This document shows, piece by piece, positions 49,085-59,615 of a stretch of 64,000 nucleotides of DNA; positions within the stretch are counted from its first letter, which is position 1; each line of letters starts with the position of its first letter. The notes beneath the pieces are model-generated. The model did not search any database. It was not told the origin of the DNA and saw only the letters and a list, made by a program, of their open reading frames with translations. Source of the DNA: Kofleriaceae bacterium (lineage in GTDB: Bacteria > Myxococcota_A > Polyangia > Haliangiales > Haliangiaceae); assembly GCA_020633495.1 (NCBI GenBank), contig JACKDR010000018.1, positions 62,001 to 126,000 on the forward strand. Reading direction: 5' to 3'. Position numbers and translations under genes: made by a program.

Positions 49085-49526
49085 CGCCGACGACGACGCC
49101 GCGGCGGCAGCTGATCGCGATCGCGGTCGCGGTCGCGCTGGGCGGCGGCGCCCACGCCGCGCTCACCGCCGGCGAGCTGGCGGTGCGCCGCGACCGCACC
49201 TACCACGCCGTCATGCAGACCGAGGGGCAGCGCGCCACCGCGCGCGAGCTGGCCGCGCGCGTCGACGCCGCCGCGCGCGCCGGCGAGCCGCTCGACGACG
49301 CCGCGATCCGCCGCGCCCGTCGCGACCTCGAGCGCCGCCACCGCGAGCCGCCGTTCGGCGCCGCGCTGCTGGCCGCGATGGTGGTGGCCATATGGGCGCC
49401 GGCATGGCGTGGTCGCGGCCCGGCGCGGCGCCGACCGCGGTGGCCGGGCGGCCGCTGGCGATCGCCCTGGCGGTGGCGTCGCTGGCGGTGGTGCTGGTCG
49501 CGGCGCTCGACGCGCTCGGGCCGTAG
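49081..49526 (+). CDS. Small membrane protein, frame-disrupted
   Basis: Immediately after the M50-like gene a frame opens with a hydrophobic N-terminal helix (QLIAIAVAVALGGGAHAAL). A charged helical middle follows (RDRTYHAVMQTEGQ, DDAAIRRARRDLERRHREPP), then a second helix (FGAALLAAMVVAIW). No ATG or GTG precedes the first helix; a CTG at 49081 overlapping the previous stop is the only candidate start. After about 49396-49450 the frame turns into Arg/Trp-rich nonsense, while the frame one base back continues with a good membrane helix (RPLAIALAVASLAVVLVAAL) and stops at 49526. A one-base loss would explain this. It could equally be a decayed gene. Confidence 0.4.
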
Positions 49527-49595
49527 CGGCGCGGCCACCGCCGCCGGGGCCGCCGGCGTGACCTGCCCGGCGATCCGCGATAGAGTCGGCGCGAC

Positions 49596-50486
49596 ATGGA
49601 CAAGCGCGTCCGCGACGTCATGGGCGGCGCCCTCAGGCCCAACGATCCCCGCCGGTTCCTGGTCGAGGCCATGATCGGCGCGATGCACGCCGACGGCGCG
49701 GTCGACGACCGCGAGCGCGGCGTGCTCGAGACCAAGCTGGCCCAGCACGAGCTGTTCGGCGGCGTGTCGCCGACCCAGGCGCGCACGCTGATCGAGCTCG
49801 CCACCGACGCGGTGTCGTTCGCGGGCTCGGCGTCGGCCCGGGTGCCGGCGATCGCCAAGGGCCTGTGGTCGCGGATCCACCGCATCGCCGCCTACGCCAT
49901 GGCGTGCGAGATCAGCGCCGCCGACCAGGAGCTGTCGCACGACGAGATGGCGTTCCTCGAGGGGCTGCGCCAGGCCCTGCGGGTCGCCACCCACGAGGCC
50001 CACGAGGTCTTCCACGCGCTCAGCGCGGGCCGCATCGGGCCCCACCTCGACGACCGCCTGCTGCGCATCCGCACGCTGGTGCCGGTCGCGGTCGAGATCT
50101 TCACGCTGCGCGCGCTGACCCTGGGCCGCGTCGTCGACGATCACCGCTTCATGCTGCGCGACTTCTTCGTCGCGATCCCCGACCTGGCGCTGTCGCAGGA
50201 CGACATCGAGGGCGCGTTCTACCAGGCGTTCCGCAAGCCGCGCGCCGCCGGCGCCAACGTCATGGGCGACCTCGCGGCGCTGGCGCCGCACCTGCCGGAT
50301 CCGGTCGATCGCTGGTGGATGGTGGTCTACGCGATCGCCGCCGAGCCGCCGGGCACGGTGTCGAGCTGGCGGGTGCTGCCGTTCGTCGGGATGATGCAGC
50401 ACGCGTTCGGGCTGTCGGACGCCGACATGGATCTGGCGTCGACCGACGCCCAGAACTTCCCGACCACCGTGCCGCGCCCGACCTGA
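49596..50486 (+). CDS. TerB-like domain protein
   Basis: ATG 49596 follows TAGAGT by 9 nt with no Shine-Dalgarno, giving 296 residues. The N-terminal segment FLVEAMIGAMHADGAVDDRE, and the second MACEISAADQELSHDEMAFL, have the acidic-helix pattern of TerB/DjlA-like domains, which bind metals or act as scaffolds. The C-terminal half (about 155-296) is mostly alpha-helical, with AIPDLALSQDDIEGAFYQAF and another possible TerB-like helix set. No signal peptide is present. There is no tellurium-resistance operon nearby, so the name should be read as a fold assignment only. Confidence 0.85.
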   Translation: MDKRVRDVMGGALRPNDPRRFLVEAMIGAMHADGAVDDRERGVLETKLAQHELFGGVSPTQARTLIELATDAVSFAGSASARVPAIAKGLWSRIHRIAAYAMACEISAADQELSHDEMAFLEGLRQALRVATHEAHEVFHALSAGRIGPHLDDRLLRIRTLVPVAVEIFTLRALTLGRVVDDHRFMLRDFFVAIPDLALSQDDIEGAFYQAFRKPRAAGANVMGDLAALAPHLPDPVDRWWMVVYAIAAEPPGTVSSWRVLPFVGMMQHAFGLSDADMDLASTDAQNFPTTVPRPT

Positions 50487-50563
50487 CCGTCGCGCGCCCG
50501 TGAAGGCCGCTCGCGGCGATTGGCCTTGCCGGCGTCGCCGCGGCGCGGGTATGCCTTGACGAC

Positions 50564-51832
50564 GTGTCGACCCTGCTGCTCGCCGTCGGACTCGGCTACG
50601 CGCTCGCGGTGGCGATCTCGCTGTGGCCGCCGCGTCGGTTCGGCACCGCGGCCCTGGTCGGGTGGTTCGTCGGCTGGCTGATCGGCGAGCTGCCGCTGCA
50701 CCAGCTCGCGGTCCTCGCGTCCCTGACGATCGTCGGCGTCGCCGGCGGCGGCCTCGACGCGCCGGCCGGCTGGGTCGGCGTCGGGCTCGCCGCCGCCGCC
50801 GCGCTGGGCCTGCTCCGCCACGTCCGCCTCGCCGGGCACGCGCCGGCCGCGGTCGAGCGCGCGCTCGACGGCGACCTCGCCGGCCACGGCGGCGCGCCCG
50901 CGCTGGCGCCGCCGCCGCGGTGGCGGCGCGCGCTCGACGTCGCGCTGGTGGTGCCGCTGCGGCCGCGCCGGGTCGCGCGCATCCGCGACCTCGTCTACCA
51001 CCGGGTCGGCAAGCGGGCGCTGCGCCTCGACGTCTACCGCCGCCGCGACCTGCCCGCCGACGCCGCCGCGCCGGTCTTCGTCTACGTCCACGGCGGCGCG
51101 TGGGTGATCGGCAACAAGGGCCAGCAGGGCCGGCTCACCGTCCACCGCCTGGCCGCCGCCGGCTGGGTGTGCGTGTCGATCAACTACCGGCTGTCGCCGC
51201 GCGCGACCTTCCCGGACCACATCCACGACGTCAAGCGCGCGCTGCGCTGGGTCCGCGAGCACGTCGCCGCGCACGGCGGCGATCCGCGCTTCGTCGTGAT
51301 CGGCGGCGGCTCGGCCGGCGCCCACCTCGCCTCGCTGGCGGCGCTGACCCCCAACGCGCTCGAGTACCAGCGCGACTTCCCCGAGGTCGACACCACCGTG
51401 CAGGGCTGCGTCGGCTACTACGGCGTCTACGACTTCGCCGATCGCGACCGCCACCACCGCCACGGCGCGTTCCGCCGGCTGCTGCTCGAGCGCGTCGTCA
51501 TGAAGCGCCGCTTCGACGACGCGCCCGAGGAGTTCGACAAGGCGTCGCCGCGGTGGCGGATCGCCGGCGCGGCCGCGCCGCCGCCGTTCATGCTGCTGCA
51601 CGGCGATCGCGACAGCCTGGCGCCGGCGCCCGCGGCGCGCGACTTCCGCGACCACCTGCGGCGCGCGTCGTCGGCGCCGGTCGTCTGGGTCGAGCTGCCC
51701 GGCGCGCAGCACGCCTTCGAGATCTTCCCGTCGCTGCGCTCCGACGTCGCGGTGCGCGGCGTCGAGCGCTTCTGCCACGCGATCCACGCGGCGTGGCGCG
51801 CCGCCGCGCCGGGCGTCGACGCGACCCGATAG
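50564..51832 (+). CDS. Membrane-anchored alpha/beta hydrolase (esterase)
   Basis: This 422-residue protein starts at GTG 50564. Three or four N-terminal membrane segments (about 1-90) precede a hormone-sensitive-lipase-type hydrolase domain. The oxyanion motif HGGAW (in FVYVHGGAWVIGN) precedes the nucleophile elbow GGGSAG. The acid is in LLHGDRDSL and the histidine in GAQHAFEIF, so the catalytic triad is complete. The architecture resembles membrane-anchored LipC/LipN-type carboxylesterases. The substrate (short acyl esters or a lipid) is unknown. A TATGCC hexamer lies 8 nt upstream, a near match to the local -10 pattern. The domain faces either side of the membrane; topology cannot be settled. 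Confidence 0.92.
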   Translation: MSTLLLAVGLGYALAVAISLWPPRRFGTAALVGWFVGWLIGELPLHQLAVLASLTIVGVAGGGLDAPAGWVGVGLAAAAALGLLRHVRLAGHAPAAVERALDGDLAGHGGAPALAPPPRWRRALDVALVVPLRPRRVARIRDLVYHRVGKRALRLDVYRRRDLPADAAAPVFVYVHGGAWVIGNKGQQGRLTVHRLAAAGWVCVSINYRLSPRATFPDHIHDVKRALRWVREHVAAHGGDPRFVVIGGGSAGAHLASLAALTPNALEYQRDFPEVDTTVQGCVGYYGVYDFADRDRHHRHGAFRRLLLERVVMKRRFDDAPEEFDKASPRWRIAGAAAPPPFMLLHGDRDSLAPAPAARDFRDHLRRASSAPVVWVELPGAQHAFEIFPSLRSDVAVRGVERFCHAIHAAWRAAAPGVDATR

Positions 51833-51940
51833 AACGCCGATCGGCGCGATGTCAACCGCGAACGTGCGCGTGCTCCGGACGCGGCGTCGCGCGACGACAA
51901 AGCCGTGGTCACGACGGAGGCCTCGTGCATAATCGTGCGC

Positions 51941-52522
51941 GTGACGTCCCAGACCCTGGAGCTGATCGATCGCGTGCGGCGCCGGCTCGACGCCGCGGGC
52001 CGCCCGTGCGCCGTCGCCGGCGCGGCGCCCGCCGACGCGATCGACGCCGCCGAGGCCGCGCTCGGCTGCGCGTTCCCGCCCTCGTATCGCGCCTTCCTCG
52101 CCGAGGTCGGCGCGCTGCGCCTGCCGCCGCGCCTCGGCACCGTGCTCGGCTTCGTCGGCCTGACGCCGACCCCGCACGGCGACGGCGACGGTGACGCCGA
52201 CGCCCAGAGCGTCGTGCAGCGGACGCTGCACGCGCGGGTCGAGAACCGGCTCGGCGAGGGCCTGCTGATCGTCGCCGCCGGCGCCGAGGTCGGCGAGTGG
52301 TACGTCGCCGACACCAGCTGCGCGCGCGGCGACGGCGAGGCGCCGATCTTCCTGTTCGACGTCCGCGACAACCGACTCGATCAGCAGTTCTACGACGACT
52401 TCGAGACCATGGTCCGCGAGGTCCTCGGCTTCGTCGACGAGATCCTCGACGAGGAGCTCGGCGAGGGCGCCGAGGCCGGCGACGCCGCCGAGCGCAGCGG
52501 CGACCGCGCCGCCGCGTATTGA
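51941..52522 (+). CDS. SMI1/KNR4 (SUKH) family protein
   Basis: I start this protein at GTG 51941, 7 nt after CATAAT, giving 193 residues. The SUKH-1 fold is recognisable: AIDAAEAALGCAFPPSYRAF with the usual LP-x-x-Y-xx-F pattern, LGFVGLTPTPHG, LLIVAAGAEVGEWYVADTS and a DFETMVREVLGF helix. An acidic tail ends it. SUKH proteins are often immunity proteins against contact-dependent or polymorphic toxins, but no toxin gene or secretion tag is adjacent, so a stand-alone cellular SUKH role is as likely. It is flanked by an esterase and pckA. Confidence 0.88.
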   Translation: MTSQTLELIDRVRRRLDAAGRPCAVAGAAPADAIDAAEAALGCAFPPSYRAFLAEVGALRLPPRLGTVLGFVGLTPTPHGDGDGDADAQSVVQRTLHARVENRLGEGLLIVAAGAEVGEWYVADTSCARGDGEAPIFLFDVRDNRLDQQFYDDFETMVREVLGFVDEILDEELGEGAEAGDAAERSGDRAAAY

Positions 52523-52680
52523 CGCCGACGCGATCATTTCGGCGAGTAACACGACCGCGGGATCGAGATCCATAGCGGTCCCGCGGAGATGCGGGTTCAT
52601 GACGCACGCGCTGCCCCCTCGCCGTCGCGGTGGCGGTGGTGTATACGATCCGCATCCCACCGTCCCCCTGGAGCACGCCC

Positions 52681-54264
<1,584 letters not shown>

Positions 54265-55275
54265 CCGCGCCGGACCGCTCGACCTCCAGCCCCAGCGGCG
54301 CGGCGGTGGCCAGCTCCGGCTCGGCCTCGCCGGCGCCGACCTCGACGGCGCCGGCCGGCGACGCCGCCGGCCGCGCCGGCTCCCGGTCGCCGGGCGGCAG
54401 GCCCCAGGTGCGGATCGCCGGCAGGTTCCGGTACAGCACCCAGTGGTAGATCGATCGCGGCAGCAGCCGTCGCAGCGCCGCGAACACCCAGGCGTCGAGG
54501 GTCGCCGGCACCCGCAGCGGCGGCCGCCGTCGCTGCAGCGTCCGCACGATCGTGCGCGCGACCCGGTCCGGGGTCGAGCGCGACGCGTCCATGAGCCGCT
54601 CGACGAACGGCTGCATGTGCTCGTAGTGGGCGTGGTAGGCCTCGTCGACGTCGTCGAGCGAGCGGCTCGACGCGTCGGTGAGCCGGACGTTGCGGTACGA
54701 CTCGGAGTGGATGAAGCCGGGCTGGACCAGGCTGACCTTGATGTTCCAGGGCCGGACCTCGTAGTAGAGCGCCTCGGTCGCGCCCTCGAGCGCGAACTTG
54801 GACGCGCTGTACGCGGCCATCGTCGGCATCGCCATCATGCCGCTGACCGACGACACGTTGATGATCCGCCCGGCGCGGCGGGCCCGCATGCCGGGCAGCA
54901 CCAGGCGGATCAGGTCGAGCGGCGCCAGGCAGTTGATGTCCATCTGGGCCAGGCGCTCGGCGTCGTCGACGTGCTCGAGCACGGCGCGGTACATGACGCC
55001 GGCGTTGTTGATCAGGGCGTCGACGCCGCCCCAGCGCGCCTCCGCCTCCTCGATCACGTCGTGGCGCTGGGCGGCGCTGGTGACGTCGAGCGCGCGCAGG
55101 TGGACGTGCTCGCCGTCGTCCGAGACGCCGGCGTCGGCGAAGCGCGCCAGCGACGACGCGCGCGCGGTGAGGATCAGGCGGTGCCGGGTGTGGATGAGGC
55201 GCCGCGCGAGCGCGAGGCCGAGGCCGGTGCTCGCCCCGGTGACCAGCACCGTCCACCGTCGACCGCGGTCTGCCA

Positions 55276-55294
55276 TGGAAGCCTCAGGCTTCCA
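55276..55294. promoter_or_regulatory. Palindromic operator overlapping SDR start
   Basis: The perfect arms TGGAAGCC and GGCTTCCA enclose TCA. The element sits between the TATACT -10 box (55294-55299) and the SDR start codon, and includes the last base of the ATG complement. This is the position expected for a repressor operator, or for an mRNA hairpin that masks the start. Confidence 0.55.
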
Positions 55295-55338
55295 GTATAC
55301 GCGGCGGCCGCGCCGCGGCGCGGGCGAACTTCAGGCGG

Positions 55339-56361
55339 CTACGGCAGCACGCCGTCGCTGGTCTCGACCACGTTGCACTTGTGGTCGGCAAACCCGGGCG
55401 TGAACACGTAAGCGATCTGGCACATCTCCTCGGCGGCGCTGAAGCCCCAGTGCACGGTCTGGTCGGTGAGGTTGTCGAAGTGACAGGAGAATTCGAAGCC
55501 CTGGCCGGCCGGGACGTGGAGCGGCTGCTCGTCGAAGGAGAGCAGCGACGGGGTCGCCCAGTCGCTGTTGCTGTACAGCAGCTCGCCGACGTCGGTGCCG
55601 TCGAAGGCACGGATCTCGAAGTTGACGCCGAGCGCGTGGGTGTGGCTCGACAGGAACAGGACGTCGACGTCGTCGCTCATGACGCAGCGGGTCCACTCGG
55701 TGCTCTCGCCGGGCGGAATGTTCAGGTTGGTGTCGCGCACCGCGCCACCCCAGATCTGCTGATCCGCGGTGCCGGTGTAGCGGTAGATGTTGATCTTCGA
55801 GAACGCGTGGGCGTCGACGTTGGTGGCGTTGACGTAGTGCAGCTCCTGCATGATCTTGAGCGACCCGGGCAGGTTGGCGATCGTGCCCTCGGGCAGCTTG
55901 ATGTGCTGCTCGGCCTGCTGGGCGGCGTAGATGATCAGGCCGTCCTCCATCAGCTGCGGGTAGTCGCGGTACAGGTCGGCGCACTCGTAGGTGCCCGGCG
56001 CGAGGTCGACGTTGGCGAACGCCAGGGCCATGACGTCCATGTGGTGGACGCCGGCGGTCTGCACCGACTCGACGTAGTTCACCGGCGTGAACTCGACCGT
56101 CGGGATCTCGGACACCTTGCACTGCCACAGCTCGGCGCCGGCGGGGACGTCGGCCTCCATCGACACCTGGAAGCCGTCGGCCGGATCCGGCGGCGGCAGC
56201 GGATCGTCGACGACCGGATCGTCGGCGCCGCAGGCGGCGAGCACGAGCAGCGCGGCGGCGACGGCGGCGGCGCAACCGAGGTTGCCGGCGAGGCGGCGCG
56301 ACGGGCGCGCGGGGGAGGCGGGCGGGAGGGAGGCAGCGGACGGGCGGCGCATGGCCGACAT
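55339..56361 (-). CDS. PHM-like copper type II monooxygenase lipoprotein
   Basis: This 340-residue lipoprotein (ATG 56361 or ATG 56352) has lipobox VLAAC (Cys44). Two beta domains resemble peptidylglycine/dopamine beta-monooxygenase cores. The copper ligands of that family appear in order: adjacent His106-His107 (GVHHMDV), His175 (QELHYVNAT), His240-x-His242 (SSHTHALG) and Met313 (AEEMCQ). This matches the CuH and CuM sites of PHM in pattern and even in approximate spacing. Several cysteines (in LWQCK, YECAD, FSCHF, EMCQ and HKCN) could form the disulfides of the family. A secreted, membrane-tethered hydroxylase using ascorbate or another donor is inferred; the substrate is unknown. No obvious partner gene is adjacent. 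Confidence 0.85.
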   Translation of the reverse strand: MSAMRRPSAASLPPASPARPSRRLAGNLGCAAAVAAALLVLAACGADDPVVDDPLPPPDPADGFQVSMEADVPAGAELWQCKVSEIPTVEFTPVNYVESVQTAGVHHMDVMALAFANVDLAPGTYECADLYRDYPQLMEDGLIIYAAQQAEQHIKLPEGTIANLPGSLKIMQELHYVNATNVDAHAFSKINIYRYTGTADQQIWGGAVRDTNLNIPPGESTEWTRCVMSDDVDVLFLSSHTHALGVNFEIRAFDGTDVGELLYSNSDWATPSLLSFDEQPLHVPAGQGFEFSCHFDNLTDQTVHWGFSAAEEMCQIAYVFTPGFADHKCNVVETSDGVLP

Positions 56362-56491
56362 CTATCACGCGGCCCTCCGCCCTCCGTGTGTCATTTTCGA
56401 CGGGGGCGGATCTGAGCGCGCCTCGGTTCGGCGCAGGGCCCGGCGCGCGGCGGCCCGGCACGTGGGCCGGGCCGCGCGCCGCGGCGACCGG

Positions 56492-59371
56492 CTACTTGCC
56501 GCCGGCCTTGGCCGCGGCGGCCTCGGCCTCGGCGTTGGCCTTGCCCTTGGCGTAGTCGGCGGCCTCGATGACGACCAGGCGCGACGGGTCGAGGTACGTC
56601 CGTGCCGCCTTCGACACCGCCGCGGCGTCGAGCTTGCGGACCGCGTCCAGGTCGGCGCGGATCTTGGCCAGCGTCTTGCCCTGGTACAGCAGGTCGAGCA
56701 GCGTGAAGCCGAGCGAGCGGTCGTCGGCCAGCGAGGTCATGCGCTGCTCGAGGTAGCCGTTGCGGATGGTCTCGAGCTCGTCGGCGCCGACGCCGTCGTC
56801 GTGCAGCTTGCGCAGCTCCTCGAGCATCGCGGCCTCGCCCTTGGCCAGGTTCTGCGGCGCCAGGATCGCCATCATGCCGAGCTGGCCGACCCGGTCGAAC
56901 GGCGACGCGCTGAGCCACGCCTGGGTCCCGTACGACCAGCCCTCCTTCTCGCGCATCCGCAGCCACAGCCGCGACGACGGCGAGCCGCCCAGGACCTGGC
57001 CCACCATCATCGCAGCCGGGTAATCGGGGTCGTCCTGGCGCAGATCGAGATCCTGGCCGATGGCCAGCAGCGCCATCTCCTTGTCCTTGAGATCGATCTG
57101 CTTGACCGCACCCTTGACCGCGAAGCGCTTGCCCACCATCCGGGTCCACGGGTGCTTGGTCTTCCAGCCACCGAGATCGGCCTCGATCGCCGTCTTGAGC
57201 GCGTCGGGATCGAAGTCGCCGATGACGGCCAGCTCGCCCTTGCCCGCGCCCCAGAAGTCCTTGTGATAGGCCTTGATCTCGGACAGCTTGAGCTTCTTCC
57301 AGCGCGCGATCTGCTCGTCGATCGTGAAGTCGTGGCGGGGATCATCGACGGGGTACGGCGAGATCGTGCGACTGAGCTCGCCGAAGCCGCGGGCGTACGG
57401 GTCCTCGCGCTGCTCCTCGAGCTGGGCCAGGGTCTGCTGCCGCACCACCTCGAGCTCGTCGGCGGGAAAGCTCGGCGAGGTCAGCATCTCGCTGGCCAGC
57501 GCCAGCGCCGGCAACAGCGAGTCGCGGATGGTCTCGATGCGGATCGTGATCGCGCCCTCGCTGCCCCAGATGTCGATCCGGGCCTTGAGCTTGTCCTTCT
57601 CGTCCTCGAGCTGCTGGTAGGTGTGCTTGGTGGTGCCGCGCTGGACCAGCGCCGCGGTGGCACCGCCCAGCTCGCTGCGCCTGGCGAGGCTCTTGACGTC
57701 GCCGTGGCGCAGGGACATCACCAGGGTGACGGCGCCGCCGCGGGTCTTCTTGGGCAAGAGCGCGGCGTCGAGCCCGCCGGCCAGCTTGGTGAAGGTGGTG
57801 CGGGCCTCGAGGTTGTCGAGGCTTGCGACGAAGTCCTCGCCGGTCTCGACGGACTCGCCCTTGACCGCGCCGGCGATCGCGGCGACGTCCGGCTGCGGCG
57901 GCAGCGGCGCACGGTCGGCGTCCTTGGTGGGGATGAACTCGCCGAAGGTCCGGTTCGACGACTTGAACCAGGTCGCGGCGACTCGCTTGACGTCGGCGGC
58001 GGTGACCTTCTTGACCTGGTCGCGATACGCGAACAGCAGGCGCCAGTCGCCCATCGCCGCCCACTCCGAGAGCTCGACGGCGACGTCGGCGGTGTCGGCG
58101 AGGTGCAGCTCGAGGTTCTTGAGGGTATCGTTGCGCCAGCGCTCGACCTCAGCGTCGGTGATCGTCGACTTGCCCAGACCCTCGATCGCGTCGAGCAGCA
58201 GCTGCTTCACCTTGGCCGCGTTCTTGGGATCGCGGACCTCGACGCCGAAGGTCGCGAGGCCAGGATCCTTGAACTGGTAGCTGTAGCCGTAGAGCGACGA
58301 CGCCAGCTTGGACTTGACCAGCGGCCCGTACAGGCGCCCCGACGGCTCGCGGGTCAGGATGTCGGCGGCGGCCTCGACCGCGGCGTGATCGGGATCGGAG
58401 CCGGCGACGGTGTGGTACGCGGCCAGCATGATCTGGACGTCGCCGGCGCGGCGCAGCGTGACCGCGCGCTCGCCGTCCTGGACCGGCTCGACGGTGTACG
58501 ACTCGCCGAGCTGCCGGGTCGGTCGCGGGATCGGGCCGTAGATCTGCTCGACCAGGGCCAGGGTCTCGGCGGGATCGAACTCACCGGCGATCACCAGCAT
58601 CGCGTCGTCGGGCTGGTAGTACTTGTCGTAGAACGCCTTGAGGTTCTCGATGGGCACCCGCTCGATGTCGCTGCGCGACCCGATCGTCGACTTGCCGTAG
58701 TTGTGCCAGAGGTAGGCGCTCGCCGTGACGCGCTCGTCGAGGATGGCGCGCGGGTTGTTCTCGCCCATCTCGAACTCCGAGCGGACGACGCTGAACTCGC
58801 TGGCCAGATCCTCGGCCTTCATCGTGCAGTTGCGCATGCGCTCGGCCTCGACGTCGAGCGCGAACGCCAGGTTGTCCGAGCTCGCCGGCAGGGTCTCGAA
58901 GTAGTTGGTGCGATCGTTCCACGTCGAGCCATTGACGCGCGCGCCACGCTTGCGCAGCTCGGCGAGCAGCTCGCCGTACTTGGCGGTGCCCTTGAACGTC
59001 ATGTGCTCGAGCAGGTGAGCCATGCCGGTCTCGCCGTAGCCCTCGACCCGCGAGCCGACGAAGTAGGTCATGTTGACCGTCACCGTCGACAGCGACGCGT
59101 CCGGGTACAGCAGCACCTGCAGGCCGTTGGGCAGGCGGTACTCGGTGATGCCGTTGAGCTCGCGGATCTTCTCGGCCTTGACCGGCGCCGCGGGCGCCGG
59201 CGGCGCCGGGTCGGCCACCGCGGCGCCGCCGCCGGCGGGGACGTCGACCGGAGGCGGCATCGTGACCGGCCCCTTCTGGGCCGGGCCGCAGGCGGTGAGG
59301 GCGAGGACCGCGGCCAGCGCGGCTGCGTGGTCGCGACCGAGGTTGCGGAGGAGGCGGGAGCGTGTCGACAT
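56492..59371 (-). CDS. M16 family zinc peptidase (fused two-half type)
   Basis: This 959-residue pitrilysin-family protein has a lipoprotein signal (lipobox ALTAC, Cys28) and a Pro/Ala linker to about residue 65. The N-terminal half carries the inverted zinc motif HLLEH (His119, Glu122 and His123), with the distal Glu in the SEFSVVRSEFEMGENNP helix. The C-terminal half (about 520-930) is the inactive partner that closes the chamber, ending with an Ala/Lys-rich tail. Family members degrade small peptides. An envelope location follows from the signal. ATG 59371 has AAAGGA about 6 nt upstream; TATCGT (59404-59409) is a likely -10 box. Confidence 0.95.
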   Translation of the reverse strand: MSTRSRLLRNLGRDHAAALAAVLALTACGPAQKGPVTMPPPVDVPAGGGAAVADPAPPAPAAPVKAEKIRELNGITEYRLPNGLQVLLYPDASLSTVTVNMTYFVGSRVEGYGETGMAHLLEHMTFKGTAKYGELLAELRKRGARVNGSTWNDRTNYFETLPASSDNLAFALDVEAERMRNCTMKAEDLASEFSVVRSEFEMGENNPRAILDERVTASAYLWHNYGKSTIGSRSDIERVPIENLKAFYDKYYQPDDAMLVIAGEFDPAETLALVEQIYGPIPRPTRQLGESYTVEPVQDGERAVTLRRAGDVQIMLAAYHTVAGSDPDHAAVEAAADILTREPSGRLYGPLVKSKLASSLYGYSYQFKDPGLATFGVEVRDPKNAAKVKQLLLDAIEGLGKSTITDAEVERWRNDTLKNLELHLADTADVAVELSEWAAMGDWRLLFAYRDQVKKVTAADVKRVAATWFKSSNRTFGEFIPTKDADRAPLPPQPDVAAIAGAVKGESVETGEDFVASLDNLEARTTFTKLAGGLDAALLPKKTRGGAVTLVMSLRHGDVKSLARRSELGGATAALVQRGTTKHTYQQLEDEKDKLKARIDIWGSEGAITIRIETIRDSLLPALALASEMLTSPSFPADELEVVRQQTLAQLEEQREDPYARGFGELSRTISPYPVDDPRHDFTIDEQIARWKKLKLSEIKAYHKDFWGAGKGELAVIGDFDPDALKTAIEADLGGWKTKHPWTRMVGKRFAVKGAVKQIDLKDKEMALLAIGQDLDLRQDDPDYPAAMMVGQVLGGSPSSRLWLRMREKEGWSYGTQAWLSASPFDRVGQLGMMAILAPQNLAKGEAAMLEELRKLHDDGVGADELETIRNGYLEQRMTSLADDRSLGFTLLDLLYQGKTLAKIRADLDAVRKLDAAAVSKAARTYLDPSRLVVIEAADYAKGKANAEAEAAAAKAGGK

Positions 59372-59615
59372 GCGAATCCTTTGGGGGGGCGGTGCGGTCG
59401 TGGACGATACACGACACCGCCTCCCTGGACACACACGGTGGGCTGCGGTAGCGCGGCAACCGACGGCGCCCACCCGGTCATTCCGCAAAGTGCTTGGTGG
59501 CCCACATTCCGTCGAGGAGCAGAAGCGGGAGCGGGGGATCGATCGCGCGCGACCGACGACGTTTCGCGGCCACGATCCCCGGGATCGTCGACGGCGATCT
59601 GGTAGCGTGATGACC

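Noticed and set aside
49583..49674. Continuation of the frame after 49526 into the TerB-like gene
   Set aside because: It becomes Arg/Trp/Ser-rich nonsense and overlaps a well-supported gene with its own -10 box.
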